This document shows positions 22,481 to 34,367 of a stretch of DNA of 64,000 nt, piece by piece. The position numbers and the translations under genes are program-made. Within the stretch, counting starts at the first letter, position 1. Each line of letters opens with the position of its first letter. Origin of the DNA: Augochlora pura (taxonomy: Eukaryota > Arthropoda > Insecta > Hymenoptera > Halictidae); assembly GCF_028453695.1 (NCBI RefSeq), contig NC_135781.1, positions 27,093,640 through 27,157,639 on the forward strand, read 5' to 3'. The notes under the pieces were generated by a model that was not told where the DNA came from, searched no databases, and worked only from the letters and a program-made list of their open reading frames with translations.

Positions 22481-22980
22481 TTGTTCACGGTGATTATCCA
22501 CCAGCGGGGTATCTGATACGTCTTAATGAACAGAAGCTCGTTTTATTAGCTTCGAATAAATGTTCGAATTTTATCGAATTGCTCGCATTTGATGGAGATG
22601 CTTTTGTTTATCATTATGGATTTTCTGATTATTTTTGTGCAATTATAAAAGATAGATTGATGCATAGAATTATTTTATAGAAACATTTTTGATAGATAGC
22701 AGCCAATTTTAACTGACGATAGCGCCGCAAAAAATCATAGCAAAATTATAGTTGTTTATATGAAATTAAAGCTTCGAATCTCTACTTTAAAACACTGTTT
22801 CTCAATCTTATGTTTAATGCACTCTCATTACTTGAAGCATTTAAATCTGTAGCTATGTATATCTGGTCGAACAGACTGTAAATATTTCTTCAATTCGCCA
22901 ATGATCAAAGCCGCTTCGAATCACTATCCTGAAAAATCCCAGTAGTTGTTTCTCAAAGTTTTGCTGCCTTCGGCCGCGGG
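22481..22980. other. AT-rich stretch
   Basis: The tail of the plus-strand frame 22273-22680 lies here; its last ~80 residues are hydrophobic and even in composition but match no domain I know. Nothing else recognised. Confidence 0.35.
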
Positions 22981-24180
22981 CAAGTTTCGCCCGATGAATA
23001 ATTAATGGAGTTCTTGCGACGCGTCGGAATCGATTACACGCGTGCACCGATGAACTTCTCCGAGCGATTAGGCAGTTTTCGTACAGTAGAATGCCGCGTT
23101 TCGATCGTAACGGTGCGACAATAAATACGCGATCGTGGCAAGCTAATGAATACCCGGTAGAATTTACAATGACAGCGAGTTTGTTGATTGCGGCGGATTT
23201 CTACCGGTAATTATTAATTACGACTGTCCTCGGGTTTAAGTATAAAATTTATATGCGCGCGACATTGTCGCGGCCGACCCGTGCTGACCTAATTGTGAAC
23301 GATTGCGCCGGCAAAGGTGGAATCGAATTGAAAATCGGCGTTATTTCGTTAGCGCGCGATCGACTCGCAATTAGCTCGTGGATTTTTTTCGCGTTTATGA
23401 ACGATAATCGACGTGAACGCAAACGGCACTGTTATTAGCATTTGAATAATGAGTTCCCGCATAATTTCTGTTAATTACGAGAGGCCGGCTCTGTTTATTG
23501 TGCTCGTAGATCATGCGATTAATTTACAGATATCATGAATGCTAAATTAAATTACGATGGACAGCCGCGACCGGTTTGTTCTAATTGGTTCACGTGCCGC
23601 GAGCAAAAGCTGCCGGCAATTATGGAATAGCCCCGGGACCACCCAGACCGGATCAATCGTCGATGATCGATGCATCTCGAGATGACTCAAAGCGAATTTT
23701 CTATTCCATCGAACCCGTTCAACGTGCCCCCGGCATTCATTACGAATTTCGAACACGTCGCGCCACGGCAATACACCGTTTCACTTTTTATTCGCCAATT
23801 TAACGGGGGGGTCCGCTACGACTTAGGCGATCGGGATATTCTATGGCGATATTAAAATACCAAAACCGTGTGAAATTTCATCGGAGATCGCGACGGAAAT
23901 TGATAACCGTTCCGGTTATCATGTTCAATTTGTCATGTCATTTTCTGCTACTTTATTGGCTGTCGGGGCAAAAATTCTGTTCGCCGATGCTCGCATGATT
24001 TTATTTTAATTGCCGTCTATATTACACGTTAATTTAACAGCAATTAATTATCGAGAGAGAACGTCGCAATTATGCGGAATATTTAGCGAAGAACTGTTAC
24101 TATGGTAATTACAATCCCTGATAAAAGGTTTCCGGTCATGTACAATTATATAAAATTGACAAAGAATATTCGTGTTTTTG
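22981..24180. other. CpG-rich non-coding block
   Basis: Alternating CG words and TTAATTA words, with frames open on both strands (23547-23771 minus; 23585-23803 and 23670-23855 plus). No domain. Confidence 0.4.
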
Positions 24181-24289
24181 AGTTCACAAAAATAAAGTTT
24201 TAATATTTAGTACATTAACACGTGCTCCCTAAGTTTTTATTTCTATAATAATTTTATGGTATGTCATAGCTCCTGTTTATTTTATCTGA

Positions 24290-24720
24290 TTGGCTTCTCC
24301 CTTTGAATTGGTCCCACCCACTTCTGTAATTGGCTGTCCTCATTTTGTATTAGCTTCGCCTTTTTGCAATTGTACCCACCCCCTTTTGGATTGTCACCGC
24401 CCCTTTTGATTGGCCTCCACATCCTTGGAGAGTTTTTACGTTAGATGGACCTCTCTCACTTTTACGTTAGATAGACGTTTCACTTTTGAATTAGCATCTC
24501 CCCTTTTGGATTAGTACCTCCTCTTTTGAAATAGCGCCTCCCCTTTGGGTTAGCACCTTCCTTTTATATTGGCTCCTCCCTTTTGGATTGACTCCTCCCT
24601 TTTGGATTGACTCCTCCCTTTTGGATTGACTCCTCCCTTTTGGATTGACTCCTCCTTTTTTGTGGTTTGTCCTATCCATTATTGTATTAGCCCCGCCCTC
24701 TTCGCGGTTGTATAATTGAC
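24290..24720. repeat. 19-bp minisatellite (GACTCCTCCCTTTTGGATT)
   Basis: The core at 24571-24660 has near-identical 19-bp units starting at 24571, 24590, 24609, 24628 and 24647. Left of it, to about 24290, the same words (TTGGCTTCTCCCTTTGAATT, CACCCCCTTTTGGATTGT) recur in degraded form with irregular spacing. On the minus strand three units make a 57-base codon-compatible super-unit, giving a Lys/Gly/Arg-rich repetitive peptide in 24491-24775; I regard this as incidental. Confidence 0.93.
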
Positions 24721-25766
24721 GGGTCACTTTGAAATTAAAGCTGCATATTAACAATGACCACTGATAATATTGCACACGATTTCTTTCTCGCAGGACACGT
24801 AGTTTTGATCATCCTAATCAAGTATGCCCTTCACCAACGTTACCCTAGAAATTTGGGCCACCATCGAAGCCGGTTTAATTGTTCTTTTCCGCAATGATTC
24901 TCCGTTACATTAGTCAGTTGGCCCGCGAACGGAGTCGGCAATAAAGGAGCGGAGCGCCGTACCTTATTATAGCGATTCATTACGGCGCGTGGTTCCGCGG
25001 TGTTTAACGAGTACCGTGTTCGGATAATTATCAGCATCATGCGTGCAGAAATTTAAGAGAAGCTTTTCACTGGCCAACGCACGAGCCGCTGTCAACTTTT
25101 TTCTAATTTCCGCGGCCGTTGAACCGGACCGTACGCCGGCCATATATACACACACGGACCTACACGCTCGCACACGGAGCATACATAATAATTTTTCTGA
25201 AAACCGCAGACTGCGCGCTCCGCTGCTCTCCCGAACTCTCGACGCGGGGCATCGTCCAACCCAGAATAAAAGTGGCACCATTGAAATTCAAATTAGTGCC
25301 GAGCTTAATGACGCTTATAGGGGTTTCAAGAGCCGTGGACAGCCGCGACGTGGGTCGCGGAACCGATTCGACGAAAACCAGGGGGTAACATTAGTCGCCG
25401 CTCTGATCGACGACGACCGCGATTAAATATACGGTCGCTCCGAAAAGTACTCGAATCGAACCACGACCAAATACACAATTCCGCGAGGAAGCATTAGAAT
25501 ACCAAATTTTCTGTCCGCAAGAACTGACCGGCGCTAGGACTGTTCTAATTTTGTGAGAATTAATCGTACGTTAATGAATCGAGCCTCGTTTGATAGCTGG
25601 AAGTCTCTGCTTTGACATCTGCTCGTCCGTTTTCGTGAAAATGGTTTTTGCACGATCTGAAGAGCGGAAAATCAGAGCTTTTTATACCAGAGAAATGCAT
25701 CGAATTAAAATGGTTGTAGAGACTTTTGAGAATTGTTCTTGTTGAGATTTAGCTCAGAGTCATGAC
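24721..25766. other. CpG-rich then mixed block
   Basis: Frames 25043-25426 (plus, 127 codons) and 24967-25281 (minus) overlap almost fully and have no domain. A (CA)-rich patch of ACACACGGACC type lies near 25146. Nothing else recognised. Confidence 0.4.
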
Positions 25767-25860
25767 ATAATCCCTTGCCGTACCATTTTATTTAGAATTA
25801 CTACATTTATCCATAAAACAATCGATACGAAGTTAGTTGGGAATTTTTTCTCCTTACTAT
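25767..25860 (+). mobile_element. TTAA-MITE family B, left-end fragment
   Basis: TCCCTTGCCGTACCATTTTA and the following AT-rich stretch match CCCCTTACCGTACCATTTTC at the left end of the complete copy at 9018. The flanking TTAA is degraded to TAAT. The right end with the ACGAGTC palindrome is not found downstream. Confidence 0.45.
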
Positions 25861-25960
25861 AAAATTCTTCAGATCTTCTCCAACTCTATAGAATATAAAA
25901 TCTTCCGTCCACCGTGAACATTGACGCGAATATTAAGCTTCTCGATTGCAGCATCGACAT

Positions 25961-26722
25961 TAGAGAATCCCCGAAATTAGTTCCGGTGGCGGCCAGTTAA
26001 ACCTCGCAACCTTTTCTTGAGGAATTGCGTCGCGGGACCGCCGGTCCCTGGGAATAATAAATGATTCAGTCTTCGGTTTAATTGCCTCCGCGGCCGTTGA
26101 ACAGAGTTCGTACGGCAGTTCGCGAACAAGAGCAGTGAAAAGACCGGCGTGATCCCATGACGCAACTAGTCGTTCCGTTACGGATCGGTAAAGTTGCGAA
26201 AGAATCGTTCCGATCCACGGTGAAAAGTTCGCCAGGGTGTTTCGTCCCTCAATCTGGAAATTGCAGTTAAATTGTCTTGAGTGCATGAAAATGCCCCCGC
26301 GGAATCACCGACGGCTGAAACATTTCGTTTTTAGCGGATATCCTTGATCCCGTTGGACGGAACTTTTCGTATTTATCCTTTTAGCGCCGATACAGAAAGA
26401 GCCGGTTTCCACATCGGTATTTCCCGGCTCCGCCAAATGAACTTTCGTTTCTCTTTCGAAGAGCGTTTAGCGGTACCGTTTCCTTCCCGGATAAAGACTC
26501 TACGAACGCGGTACGTTATTTTTGTAATAACGTCCGAGAAATCAGAAGCTATTCTGCGCGCAGACCGCGTATTCGATTCCCAAAAGACTCCGCGACGACC
26601 GAACGGTCGGTCCATTCGAGTCCAAATGTAAATTCACTTCCCGTTTCTATTCGCGTTCGTATGCAATGCGATTTCGAGGGAGCGGGGTTCGAAAACAGGT
26701 ATAAATAAATTGACGCGAAATG
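25961..26722. other. CpG-rich block ending at an assembly gap
   Basis: Overlapping frames on both strands (25960-26286 minus, 26344-26631 plus, 26373-26615 minus) have no domain. The assembled sequence stops at 26722. Confidence 0.4.
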
Positions 26723-27222
26723 NNNNNNNNNNNNNNNNNNNNNNNNNNNNNNNNNNNNNNNNNNNNNNNNNNNNNNNNNNNNNNNNNNNNNNNNNNNNNN
26801 NNNNNNNNNNNNNNNNNNNNNNNNNNNNNNNNNNNNNNNNNNNNNNNNNNNNNNNNNNNNNNNNNNNNNNNNNNNNNNNNNNNNNNNNNNNNNNNNNNNN
26901 NNNNNNNNNNNNNNNNNNNNNNNNNNNNNNNNNNNNNNNNNNNNNNNNNNNNNNNNNNNNNNNNNNNNNNNNNNNNNNNNNNNNNNNNNNNNNNNNNNNN
27001 NNNNNNNNNNNNNNNNNNNNNNNNNNNNNNNNNNNNNNNNNNNNNNNNNNNNNNNNNNNNNNNNNNNNNNNNNNNNNNNNNNNNNNNNNNNNNNNNNNNN
27101 NNNNNNNNNNNNNNNNNNNNNNNNNNNNNNNNNNNNNNNNNNNNNNNNNNNNNNNNNNNNNNNNNNNNNNNNNNNNNNNNNNNNNNNNNNNNNNNNNNNN
27201 NNNNNNNNNNNNNNNNNNNNNN
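26723..27222. other. Assembly gap, 500 N
   Basis: Exactly 500 ambiguous bases. A round number suggests a preset or rounded scaffold gap rather than a measured one. Frames reported across it carry no information. Confidence 0.98.
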
Positions 27223-27312
27223 TTTTTACAATAGATATTGCAAAAATAACTTTAACCTCTTAGGCACGCCGCGCCATTATAGTAGCTTTCTTTGATGTTT
27301 CATGCTTTATTA
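27223..27312. other. 90-bp contig islet between two gaps
   Basis: Ninety assembled bases isolated by gaps. It contains TTTAACCTCTTAGGCACGCC, similar in type to TTAA-MITE ends (TTAACC + C/T-rich word), so the gaps may surround a repeat that broke the assembly. Too short to classify. Confidence 0.6.
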
Positions 27313-27412
27313 NNNNNNNNNNNNNNNNNNNNNNNNNNNNNNNNNNNNNNNNNNNNNNNNNNNNNNNNNNNNNNNNNNNNNNNNNNNNNNNNNNNNNNNN
27401 NNNNNNNNNNNN
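27313..27412. other. Assembly gap, 100 N
   Basis: Exactly 100 ambiguous bases, the conventional length for a gap of unknown size. Confidence 0.98.
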
Positions 27413-28330
27413 TCATTCTCGACTTCTTTCGACATGATTTCCAACAACTAAGAATGCCTCGCGTAGAAGCGGTGCCATCGGCGAAGTCCACGGCCGAGAC
27501 TATATTGCACTTCTCGCAGTCCGGCTGTCAATTATGAGCCGACTTCAGCAGACACGAAACTTCCGCCGGGTGGAGAGATCTCGAGGAGGCGGCATTGTCC
27601 GAGCACGCTTCATTCTACAAAGTCTCGATAACAGTGCCGGGAAAGAATGAGAGACTCGCGACGGGCTTCGTCCGACGAATTAGGTTTCGCGCGCGCGCGC
27701 CGTCCGCTCGCGACTCTTACAATTCGATTTATCCGGCACTTCTGCATTGTACGGTGCCTGTTCTATGAATCGAGGACGTTCTTTCGATATACAGGTAACC
27801 CTTTTATAACGCGGTAGATAGATTCCTAGAAAATGCAGTGCTGTGCGAAATCCTGTTATATGTGACTTAGTATAAAAAGAGATGTTGCGTTCTGAAAAAT
27901 TTATTAAAAATAAATATTTTCATTGTATTATCGTTAAACAATGTTTGTTTCATTTATTTTATTAATTTCGGGAGATATGTAATGTTTATAAAAATTATAT
28001 AGTAATAATTGGAGCTTACTAGTGCAAGCTATGCTAGTACTATGTAACAATTTTATCTCAAGCTATCGACAAGCTATCGATAGGGGTAAAAGGTTAATTT
28101 ATAGACTACAAGTCGGTAAAATGTTAAATAATAGTCATGTTATTCAGTGCTATAGAAGTACATTGTTATTGCGTTACAGTGAGACACTGTTACAAGTAGC
28201 AATGCTGTACGAGATTTTCCGCAATTTATTGTATTATAGAAGAACCATATTATAGGATGTCTTGTACTAGAATAACCACCCCTGTACCTACAAAATCACG
28301 AGTCCCACAACCCAAAACCAAGTCCCAACA
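27413..28330. other. CpG-rich then AT-rich stretch
   Basis: 27413-27780 is CpG-rich with a CGCGCGCGCG run near 27690; 27781-28330 is AT-rich. No domain in any frame. Confidence 0.4.
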
Positions 28331-29260
28331 ATTTTTCGTTAATTAAACCACACGAACGTTACGTTCGGCCCGCGTCGGGCTCGTTCAACGCGACCGAGCA
28401 AATTGAAAGCATCGCCGAAATTGATCTCCGTTCCGGCGTTACATCGTAAATTATTCACGAGCGAATTATTCAAGCATGTGTTTGACAACCGATAAATCAT
28501 GCGCGTCGATTTATTCGCAGACGTTATTGCAATAAACGCCGGTATAATCGAGACAACCGCGCTCGTTCGCGGCCCGGCTCGATCCGAGCAAAGGTCCTCG
28601 TTAAAAATTGATTCCGCGTCGACGGGAGTATTTTTTACGGCAGCTATAATAACCAATAAGCGAGGGAGCGAGCGAGCGACGGGTCGACCGAGCCGTTAAT
28701 TGCACGCGTGTCAAAGCGGATCAGCGCGGCGGCGGCGCGGAACGCTGCTAGTTACAGCTCGGTAACAAGCAAAATTATCCTTGGTCCACCGTGTTGTTCT
28801 ATTAATTGCAACATATTATTCCATCAGTTTGCAGCAGTTGATGCCACCGTATTCATAATTGCATTAAGAAACTATAATTGGACCGCCAGCACCGCGCTAT
28901 CGGTTTACCGCGCCGGCAAGTTTACATTTCGCGGTATCGGTGTGTAATTTCTACCCTAAAGGTAACGCGAGAGCCGTGTTCGAACGCGGCGCGCGCGTCC
29001 AACGCCGAATGCGGCAGCCGGGGAACTGCAACGCAACCGGGGAACATTGCGGCGACGGGCAACTGCGGCAACAACCGAGCCCGAATGCAACATGGAACAT
29101 CAACGCGGGAAACAACAACTATTATTCGAAGAGCTATCGAGTTTGCCAAGGAACCCGCGCGACCAATTTCCCATCGATCTTTATCGTTTAGCGGAATCGG
29201 GAGGGGCAAGCGAGAATTCGTTTTCGTTTGCCACCGTTTATCCTGCGTGTTCCGTTGTTA
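28331..29260. other. CpG-rich non-coding block
   Basis: Four overlapping frames (28878-29261, 28940-29191 and 29047-29319 plus; 28922-29209 minus) cover the same bases, so at most one could be real, and none shows a domain. A GGGAGCGAGCGAGCGACGGG patch lies near 28664. Confidence 0.4.
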
Positions 29261-30224
29261 GAAAAGAACATATTGCTGTATTTTATATCTTTACAACTAT
29301 TCATATTTTCAAATCATGAACGAGGCAGTTAGACCCTTCAAGCTCATCTGCGTCGCACATTTGACCAAAAATCACAGATCAAAATAACACCAAATTACCG
29401 TAGTAATAATATTTCTAAAAAGGCCGTCGCGCCTCGTAAAAAATCTGTTATCATTTTTTAAACTATTCTCTACATTCAGTAACCAAAGGGCGAGCTATCG
29501 GCGAGACCATTATTTTCAACGGCATTGTTCAATTTTAGTCGCCTTTCCGATTTATTAGCTGCTACGGTACTTTCCTGGGACAAGCGAATTTCCCCGCAAA
29601 CGTCACGCAAGGGTACAGATATACCTGCAAGAGACCTTCGAATTATAGGCGGTTATTTTCTCCTTTTAATCCATAACCAATCATCGCAGACAACCACGCC
29701 TTTTTCTCCAAGTCCAAACAGTTGCGATCAGCGAATCCGCTTGTCTCAGAACAAAAACCACACCTACACCGAACTTACATTTTCGACCCCTTTCATCTTC
29801 AGAACCCAGTTCATTTCACGATACAACAGCGAAAAATACTCAATAGACCCGTGTATTCAAGTTACTTGTTTTTAGAATATAGTATTTATTTCAAGTTTAA
29901 AAGTGTGACGCATTCTTCACCTATCTACCTACTCTATTACCTTTAGTGGTCCATAGGGTATCGCAAATAACGTTGTCATTTTAAAATCAAGGATTTACAA
30001 CCCTCGTAGACCGTTCATTGGTCTCAGTGTTAGTTCGCGAAAAACACCGCGGGCCGATCGGTTCCGAGACGCAGTTGAAGAACGTCAGTCGACTGGAAAA
30101 TTGCCGAAAAACGAGCTGATCCGATCGAACCCGATCGCGGAATAACGTTTCGCGAGTGTCAAGCGAGAAGCGTAAATTGAATTTCGCCGTGCGAAGCGGC
30201 CGTCGCGCTTCGATTCCGGTGCTC
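29261..30224. other. Mixed stretch
   Basis: 29261-29990 is AT-leaning with one 116-codon frame (29525-29875) lacking a domain. 29991-30224 is CpG-rich. Nothing recognised. Confidence 0.4.
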
Positions 30225-30267
30225 CGAGAGAGAAAGAGAAAGAGAGAGAGAGAGACGGAGAGAGACA
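30225..30267. repeat. GA microsatellite
   Basis: Nearly pure (GA)n with AAAG interruptions on the plus strand, the opposite orientation to the CT tracts at 3.1, 5.0 and 34.9 kb. Confidence 0.93.
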
Positions 30268-31060
30268 ACATTTCGCGCCTTCGCTTCACTCACAGAGAAA
30301 ACGCCGGACTGCAGGATCAGTCACGAATGTAATTGCCGCGAATTGTTTCGAAAGCTCTTCAAGATTTATTTACCTCCGATCAACTTTCGGGGCCCTTTGT
30401 CGAACGCAACTCGTTCAAAGAACAAATTCCTGTTTTTTTATATCTATTTTGGAATTTCATTAGGCGAAATTGCTATTGCGAATTTTGTCTACGTTTATAT
30501 TCCGAAAGGGTAAATAAATCGTTTAGATTCTAGTGTTTCGTGCATGAAAGAATTTAATTCACTTAACGGAGATGCTTCAATTTCTGTGCTTGTTCTAATT
30601 TCTGAATTATGAAGGATAGAACAATTTTACGAATAAATGGGTGATTCGTATATTTTATTAATTATTTTGATGTGTCAATATATAAAATTTAGAGAGAAGT
30701 ACCTTGTTTGATTGGTAAAGTGTGGTAAATATTGTTTTAATTGTCGCTACAGCAGTTTCAACAAATTTTTGCAAGTTAGTTATTAATTTGATTTATGATA
30801 AATGATAGAAGTATAAATAAAGAAATATATTTTTAAATAAATCCAGAAACCATAATGCATGCAAAGAAATCCATGTGACCAAAGACAGAAACGTCAGAAG
30901 AATCGAAATCTAATTTTAATGCACAGTATAAAAAATCAAGCATTCAATGAACACCTTAGTAATACAAAAATTTGTTTAAAATATGCTATTGTTAAATTCT
31001 GAAATTAAATCTTCCAAAATTTAGATCCGTATTACCAAAAATACACATCTCCAATATACA
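30268..31060. other. AT-rich non-coding stretch
   Basis: Mostly AT-rich. The short frame 30333-30533 has no domain. Nothing else recognised. Confidence 0.45.
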
Positions 31061-31200
31061 ATCTCCACGAGACCGCGTTACGCTCTCGAATTTTTATCTC
31101 AGCAACTACTGAACCGATTGCCACGATTCTTTTTTTATTGAAATCAGGAAGCTTCGAACCACATTGAATATATTTTTGCATCGCGAGATAAATTCTCTCA
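31061..31200 (+). repeat. Possible dispersed arthropod repeat fragment
   Basis: ATCTCAGCAACTACTGAACC, GATTGCCACGATTCTTTTTT and AAGCTTCGAACCACATTGAA form a phrase of the kind (ACTACTGRACCGATT) often seen in interspersed repeats of insects. Only one copy is seen here, so the assignment rests on recall of that phrase and is weak. Confidence 0.25.
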
Positions 31201-32040
31201 ATACTGTAACACGCGACCGTACCGGACGCGACAGGATTTGCGGGCTGGAAATTTTGGCGCTTGTCAGGATTTTATTATGGAATACGCGAAATTAAGAAGT
31301 AATTAAAAAGAATGAATATCTGAACTTAACGTGACTACTTACATCTATATATAACGCACAAAACCACGTGTTGCGCGTACGACTGTTGGCTCAAGAAGAA
31401 GGAAGAAACGCGTTCAAGGAACAAAAGACTCGCTACAACTCATCAACGCACGCGCATTCTAATTATACAGCATCATGGGCCAGTGCTGCCCAAAATAACT
31501 GGATCGAGCTGATTGCGCTAGAAATTAACCTATTTCTAACAAAGCTGAACGCGTCCGTGTGCCGAATCTTAGGGTGAATAGAGAGGAGCGTCGAATGTTT
31601 ATAGTGCCGTCGGCGATTAAGCCCGTATCGTACTCCATTGGTCAGCAAACATTAACCGTTGCGTAAACCGTGGGCAACAAAGCCCCCGCAATTCGAACAC
31701 CGCGTTACCGTCACCGAAACACCGCGATTAACTCGCGCTGGACGTTTATGTTTCATTTCCACGGGAACAACGCGCGCGCGAAGCGGTTTCGCCGGCCCCT
31801 CAATTTTCATGGAAACCGTCGAACCGTGAGGTCCGCGGGACGAACCATCCGGGAGAGCGATTCAATCCAGAGCCTGGTTCGTTTCAATCACCACGCGCGC
31901 GCCGGATTCCCGCCTAGTCAGCCCGAAAATCCATTCTTCTACACCTACACCGGGTATCGGACCCTCGTCTTTGTCGGGTTCACGGTCTTTCAGACACCAT
32001 CGATCCTAATCGAAACACTCTTTACATAATTCCTCGACGC
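31201..32040. other. Mixed to CpG-rich block
   Basis: The frame 31670-32029 (119 codons) is Arg-, His- and Asn-rich without a domain. Nothing else recognised. Confidence 0.4.
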
Positions 32041-32480
32041 CAATATCGCGCCAGATATATTCATTTAATTATATATTCATTTTCTTATTTAATTACTTGT
32101 TTATTCTTTTAGATCTTTATTTCTCTATTTGCTACTCGTTAATTCATTTCTATGTTTATGTTTTCATTTGGTTGTTTATTTATATCCTTATTTGTTTATT
32201 TATTTATTGAATAAGTACGTGATGTTGTCCATTAGTTTTTAAGTCAAAAAATGATCGAAAAGTACACAGGTGTTATTAAATAACCTTGATTCGATGCGAA
32301 GTTGAATTTCTCAAATTAATATGAAAATATAATATGATATATATAATAATATAATAAATATCTATATTATATAATCTAATTTAATCCAATATAATAATCT
32401 AATATCATATATATTACAATATATAATAATATATATCTAATGCAATATAATGTAACATAATATTTAAATTAATATGGAGC
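32041..32480. repeat. AT-only low-complexity stretch
   Basis: TTTATTTA words at 32040-32215 and ATATAATAATAT words at 32320-32465, with irregular period. Confidence 0.7.
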
Positions 32481-33284
32481 TTAAACATTAACCCTTCGGT
32501 TACGATTTGTACCTCGAAAAAATGAAATTAATTCTTTGGAAGTGAGATATCGAGTTCTAATGAAAAAAACTGACGCTCCATGACTTAGGATCAGTCTAAG
32601 TGAATTAAATCGTACAAAAAAACGCGAGTGCGGCAACAATTTGAATTCACAATTTTCGGCGATCGCATCGTAATAGCAATACCAGCTTGCGAAAATATCC
32701 TGGCGAGAAATCCCCGGGTTCAATCCGACCCGTAATTCGCGCGTCGCGGCCGCCGCGAATTACGTGACTGCATTACATTTGCCGGGGCAACAATGGCTGA
32801 GATTTACGCGAATGCACTTTCGCGGGGGCCGTGTCTGAGTCTCCGCTTAAGTGTGGTGGCGGCGTGATGCGGTAATTAAGAGTAACGCCCGGGGAGGGGG
32901 AGGGAGAAAAAAATAAACAAGCATCGCCGTCTCCTTTGTGCGAGCCCGACGCCATCAAGAATTCAGAACGGGAGCAACGGCGAGGGTTGCGGAACGGGCG
33001 ACGAGGGGGGCGGGGAACTGCCGGTGAACGCATTCCATCGATTAATGCACTCACGAGATTGCGATACTCGGCCCTTATTATTCTTGATGGGTCGAGCAGG
33101 TGCTGCGAAGGGAAGAAAAATGGAGATTGATTGGGTATCGATTGAACATGCGATCGCCGTAATCGTCTTACATGCTGCCAGACGCTGTTCTGACACAATT
33201 AGGCGATTAATGTCGGCGCGGAAATATTTCGGAACACTACGAGAGTGAAATCGTGCTGTTTTATGCATAGTTGTTCAAAGTTGC
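32481..33284. other. CpG-rich non-coding block
   Basis: Overlapping minus-strand frames 32773-33198 and 32963-33268 and plus-strand 33024-33248 have no domain. A GGGTTCAATCC word at about 32708 looks like a tRNA B box but lacks the paired stems (see rejected items). Confidence 0.4.
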
Positions 33285-33354
33285 AATCGAATTACTAGAG
33301 GTATTGTAATTACAAGGCAGCTCGATTACCTGGTAATTCAGATTGCTATTCAAT

Positions 33355-33700
33355 TATACTACAAAGTAATTTAATTACTTTGTAATAAATTGTAAGGAAT
33401 TCAACTACATTTTAATCAATTATAGAGTAATACATTTACATTGTAAGAAATTGTAAAAGAATTCAATTACATTGTAATTAGATTACAAAGTAATTCAGTT
33501 ACGTTGTAATAAACAGTTAAGTAATAAAAGTACATTTTAATCAATTATAAAGTACTTCATTTCCATTGTAAAAATTTGTAAAATAATTCAACTACACTGT
33601 ATATAGATTGCAAATTAATTCAGTTATATTGTAATAAATTGTAAAGTCCTTCGAGTACATTTTAATCTATTACAAAGTAATTCAATTACACTCGCAATTA
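33355..33700. repeat. 62-bp tandem repeat, about 5.5 copies
   Basis: The word ACAAAGTAATTCAATTACAT or a close variant starts at about 33361, 33423, 33485, 33547, 33610 and 33672, a strict 62-63 bp spacing. Each unit holds two opposed half-words (TTACAAAGTAATT and ATTACATTGTAAT), so it can fold. A less regular fragment of the same words occurs at 33301-33345. Confidence 0.9.
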
Positions 33701-34112
33701 AAACAATTAATAATTGAATCAGCTGAAAGATTTCAATCGTAATAATTCGTGACCGAATTACTGTATCATTTAATTCAACGGCGACCATCACGAGCCGGAT
33801 TTTTATTCGGCTTACACACAGAAATTGAGGGACCATTGATGAATTAACGGATCGACTCATCGCGTTTCGCAGTACGTAATTCCATGTTGATTCCACTCTT
33901 TAAAATTACCGCTCCCGTTTCGACGTCCATGTTTGCGCATTGTATTCCGCTGTAATCTCGTTGGACTTAATTTCAACATGGTTTTACGCCGGCAGCTCAG
34001 AGGCTGCGAGGTGATAATTCGATACAAAAATTGTCGGCGTAGAATTGCGAATAACACGCAACAGTTTCGACGAAAATATAAAAATGATACGTTGATTACA
34101 ACTGTTTCGCCC
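33701..34112. other. Mixed stretch
   Basis: The minus-strand frames 33624-33896 and 33857-34129 adjoin but have no domain. Nothing recognised. Confidence 0.4.
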
Positions 34113-34188
34113 TTAATTATTATTAACATTATTATATTACTATTATTATTATTATTATTATTATTATATTATTATTATTATATTATTC
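34113..34188. repeat. (ATT)n microsatellite
   Basis: About 76 bp of TTA/ATT trinucleotides with a few interruptions. It produces a poly-Leu/Tyr run in a short frame, an artefact. Confidence 0.95.
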
Positions 34189-34256
34189 CCTTGATGTTAT
34201 GAGATAATTCTAGTGTCACGATTCTCCTCGTCTACTTTCATTTGCTATACTTCGAT

Positions 34257-34367
34257 GAGAGGGGATTAAAATTTTGTTTCGATTTAATAGAAATTACTGG
34301 CAGCCATATTTATCGAATCGTGCACGAACCGTCACAAGCCTGACTCGTTATTGTACTGCAAGGGTTT
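34257..34367 (+). mobile_element. TTAA-MITE family B, 3' part
   Basis: GAGAGGGGATTAAAATTTTG at the left and CACAAGCCTGACTCGTTATT plus GTACTGCAAGGGTTTGAC at the right follow the order of words in the right half of the complete copy at 9018-9269. The terminal TTAA is degraded to TTTG. The left half is replaced by unrelated sequence. Confidence 0.55.

Noticed and set aside
24491..24775. Repetitive Lys/Gly-rich minus-strand peptide
   Set aside because: It is the translation of the 19-bp minisatellite; period 19 is not a multiple of three and the unit varies at the DNA level.
26710..27537. Long frames of 174-191 codons across the N stretches
   Set aside because: They consist of ambiguous bases and carry no sequence information.
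32700..32735. tRNA B-box-like GGGTTCAATCC
   Set aside because: The flanking bases do not pair as a T-arm, and no A box or acceptor stem is present upstream.
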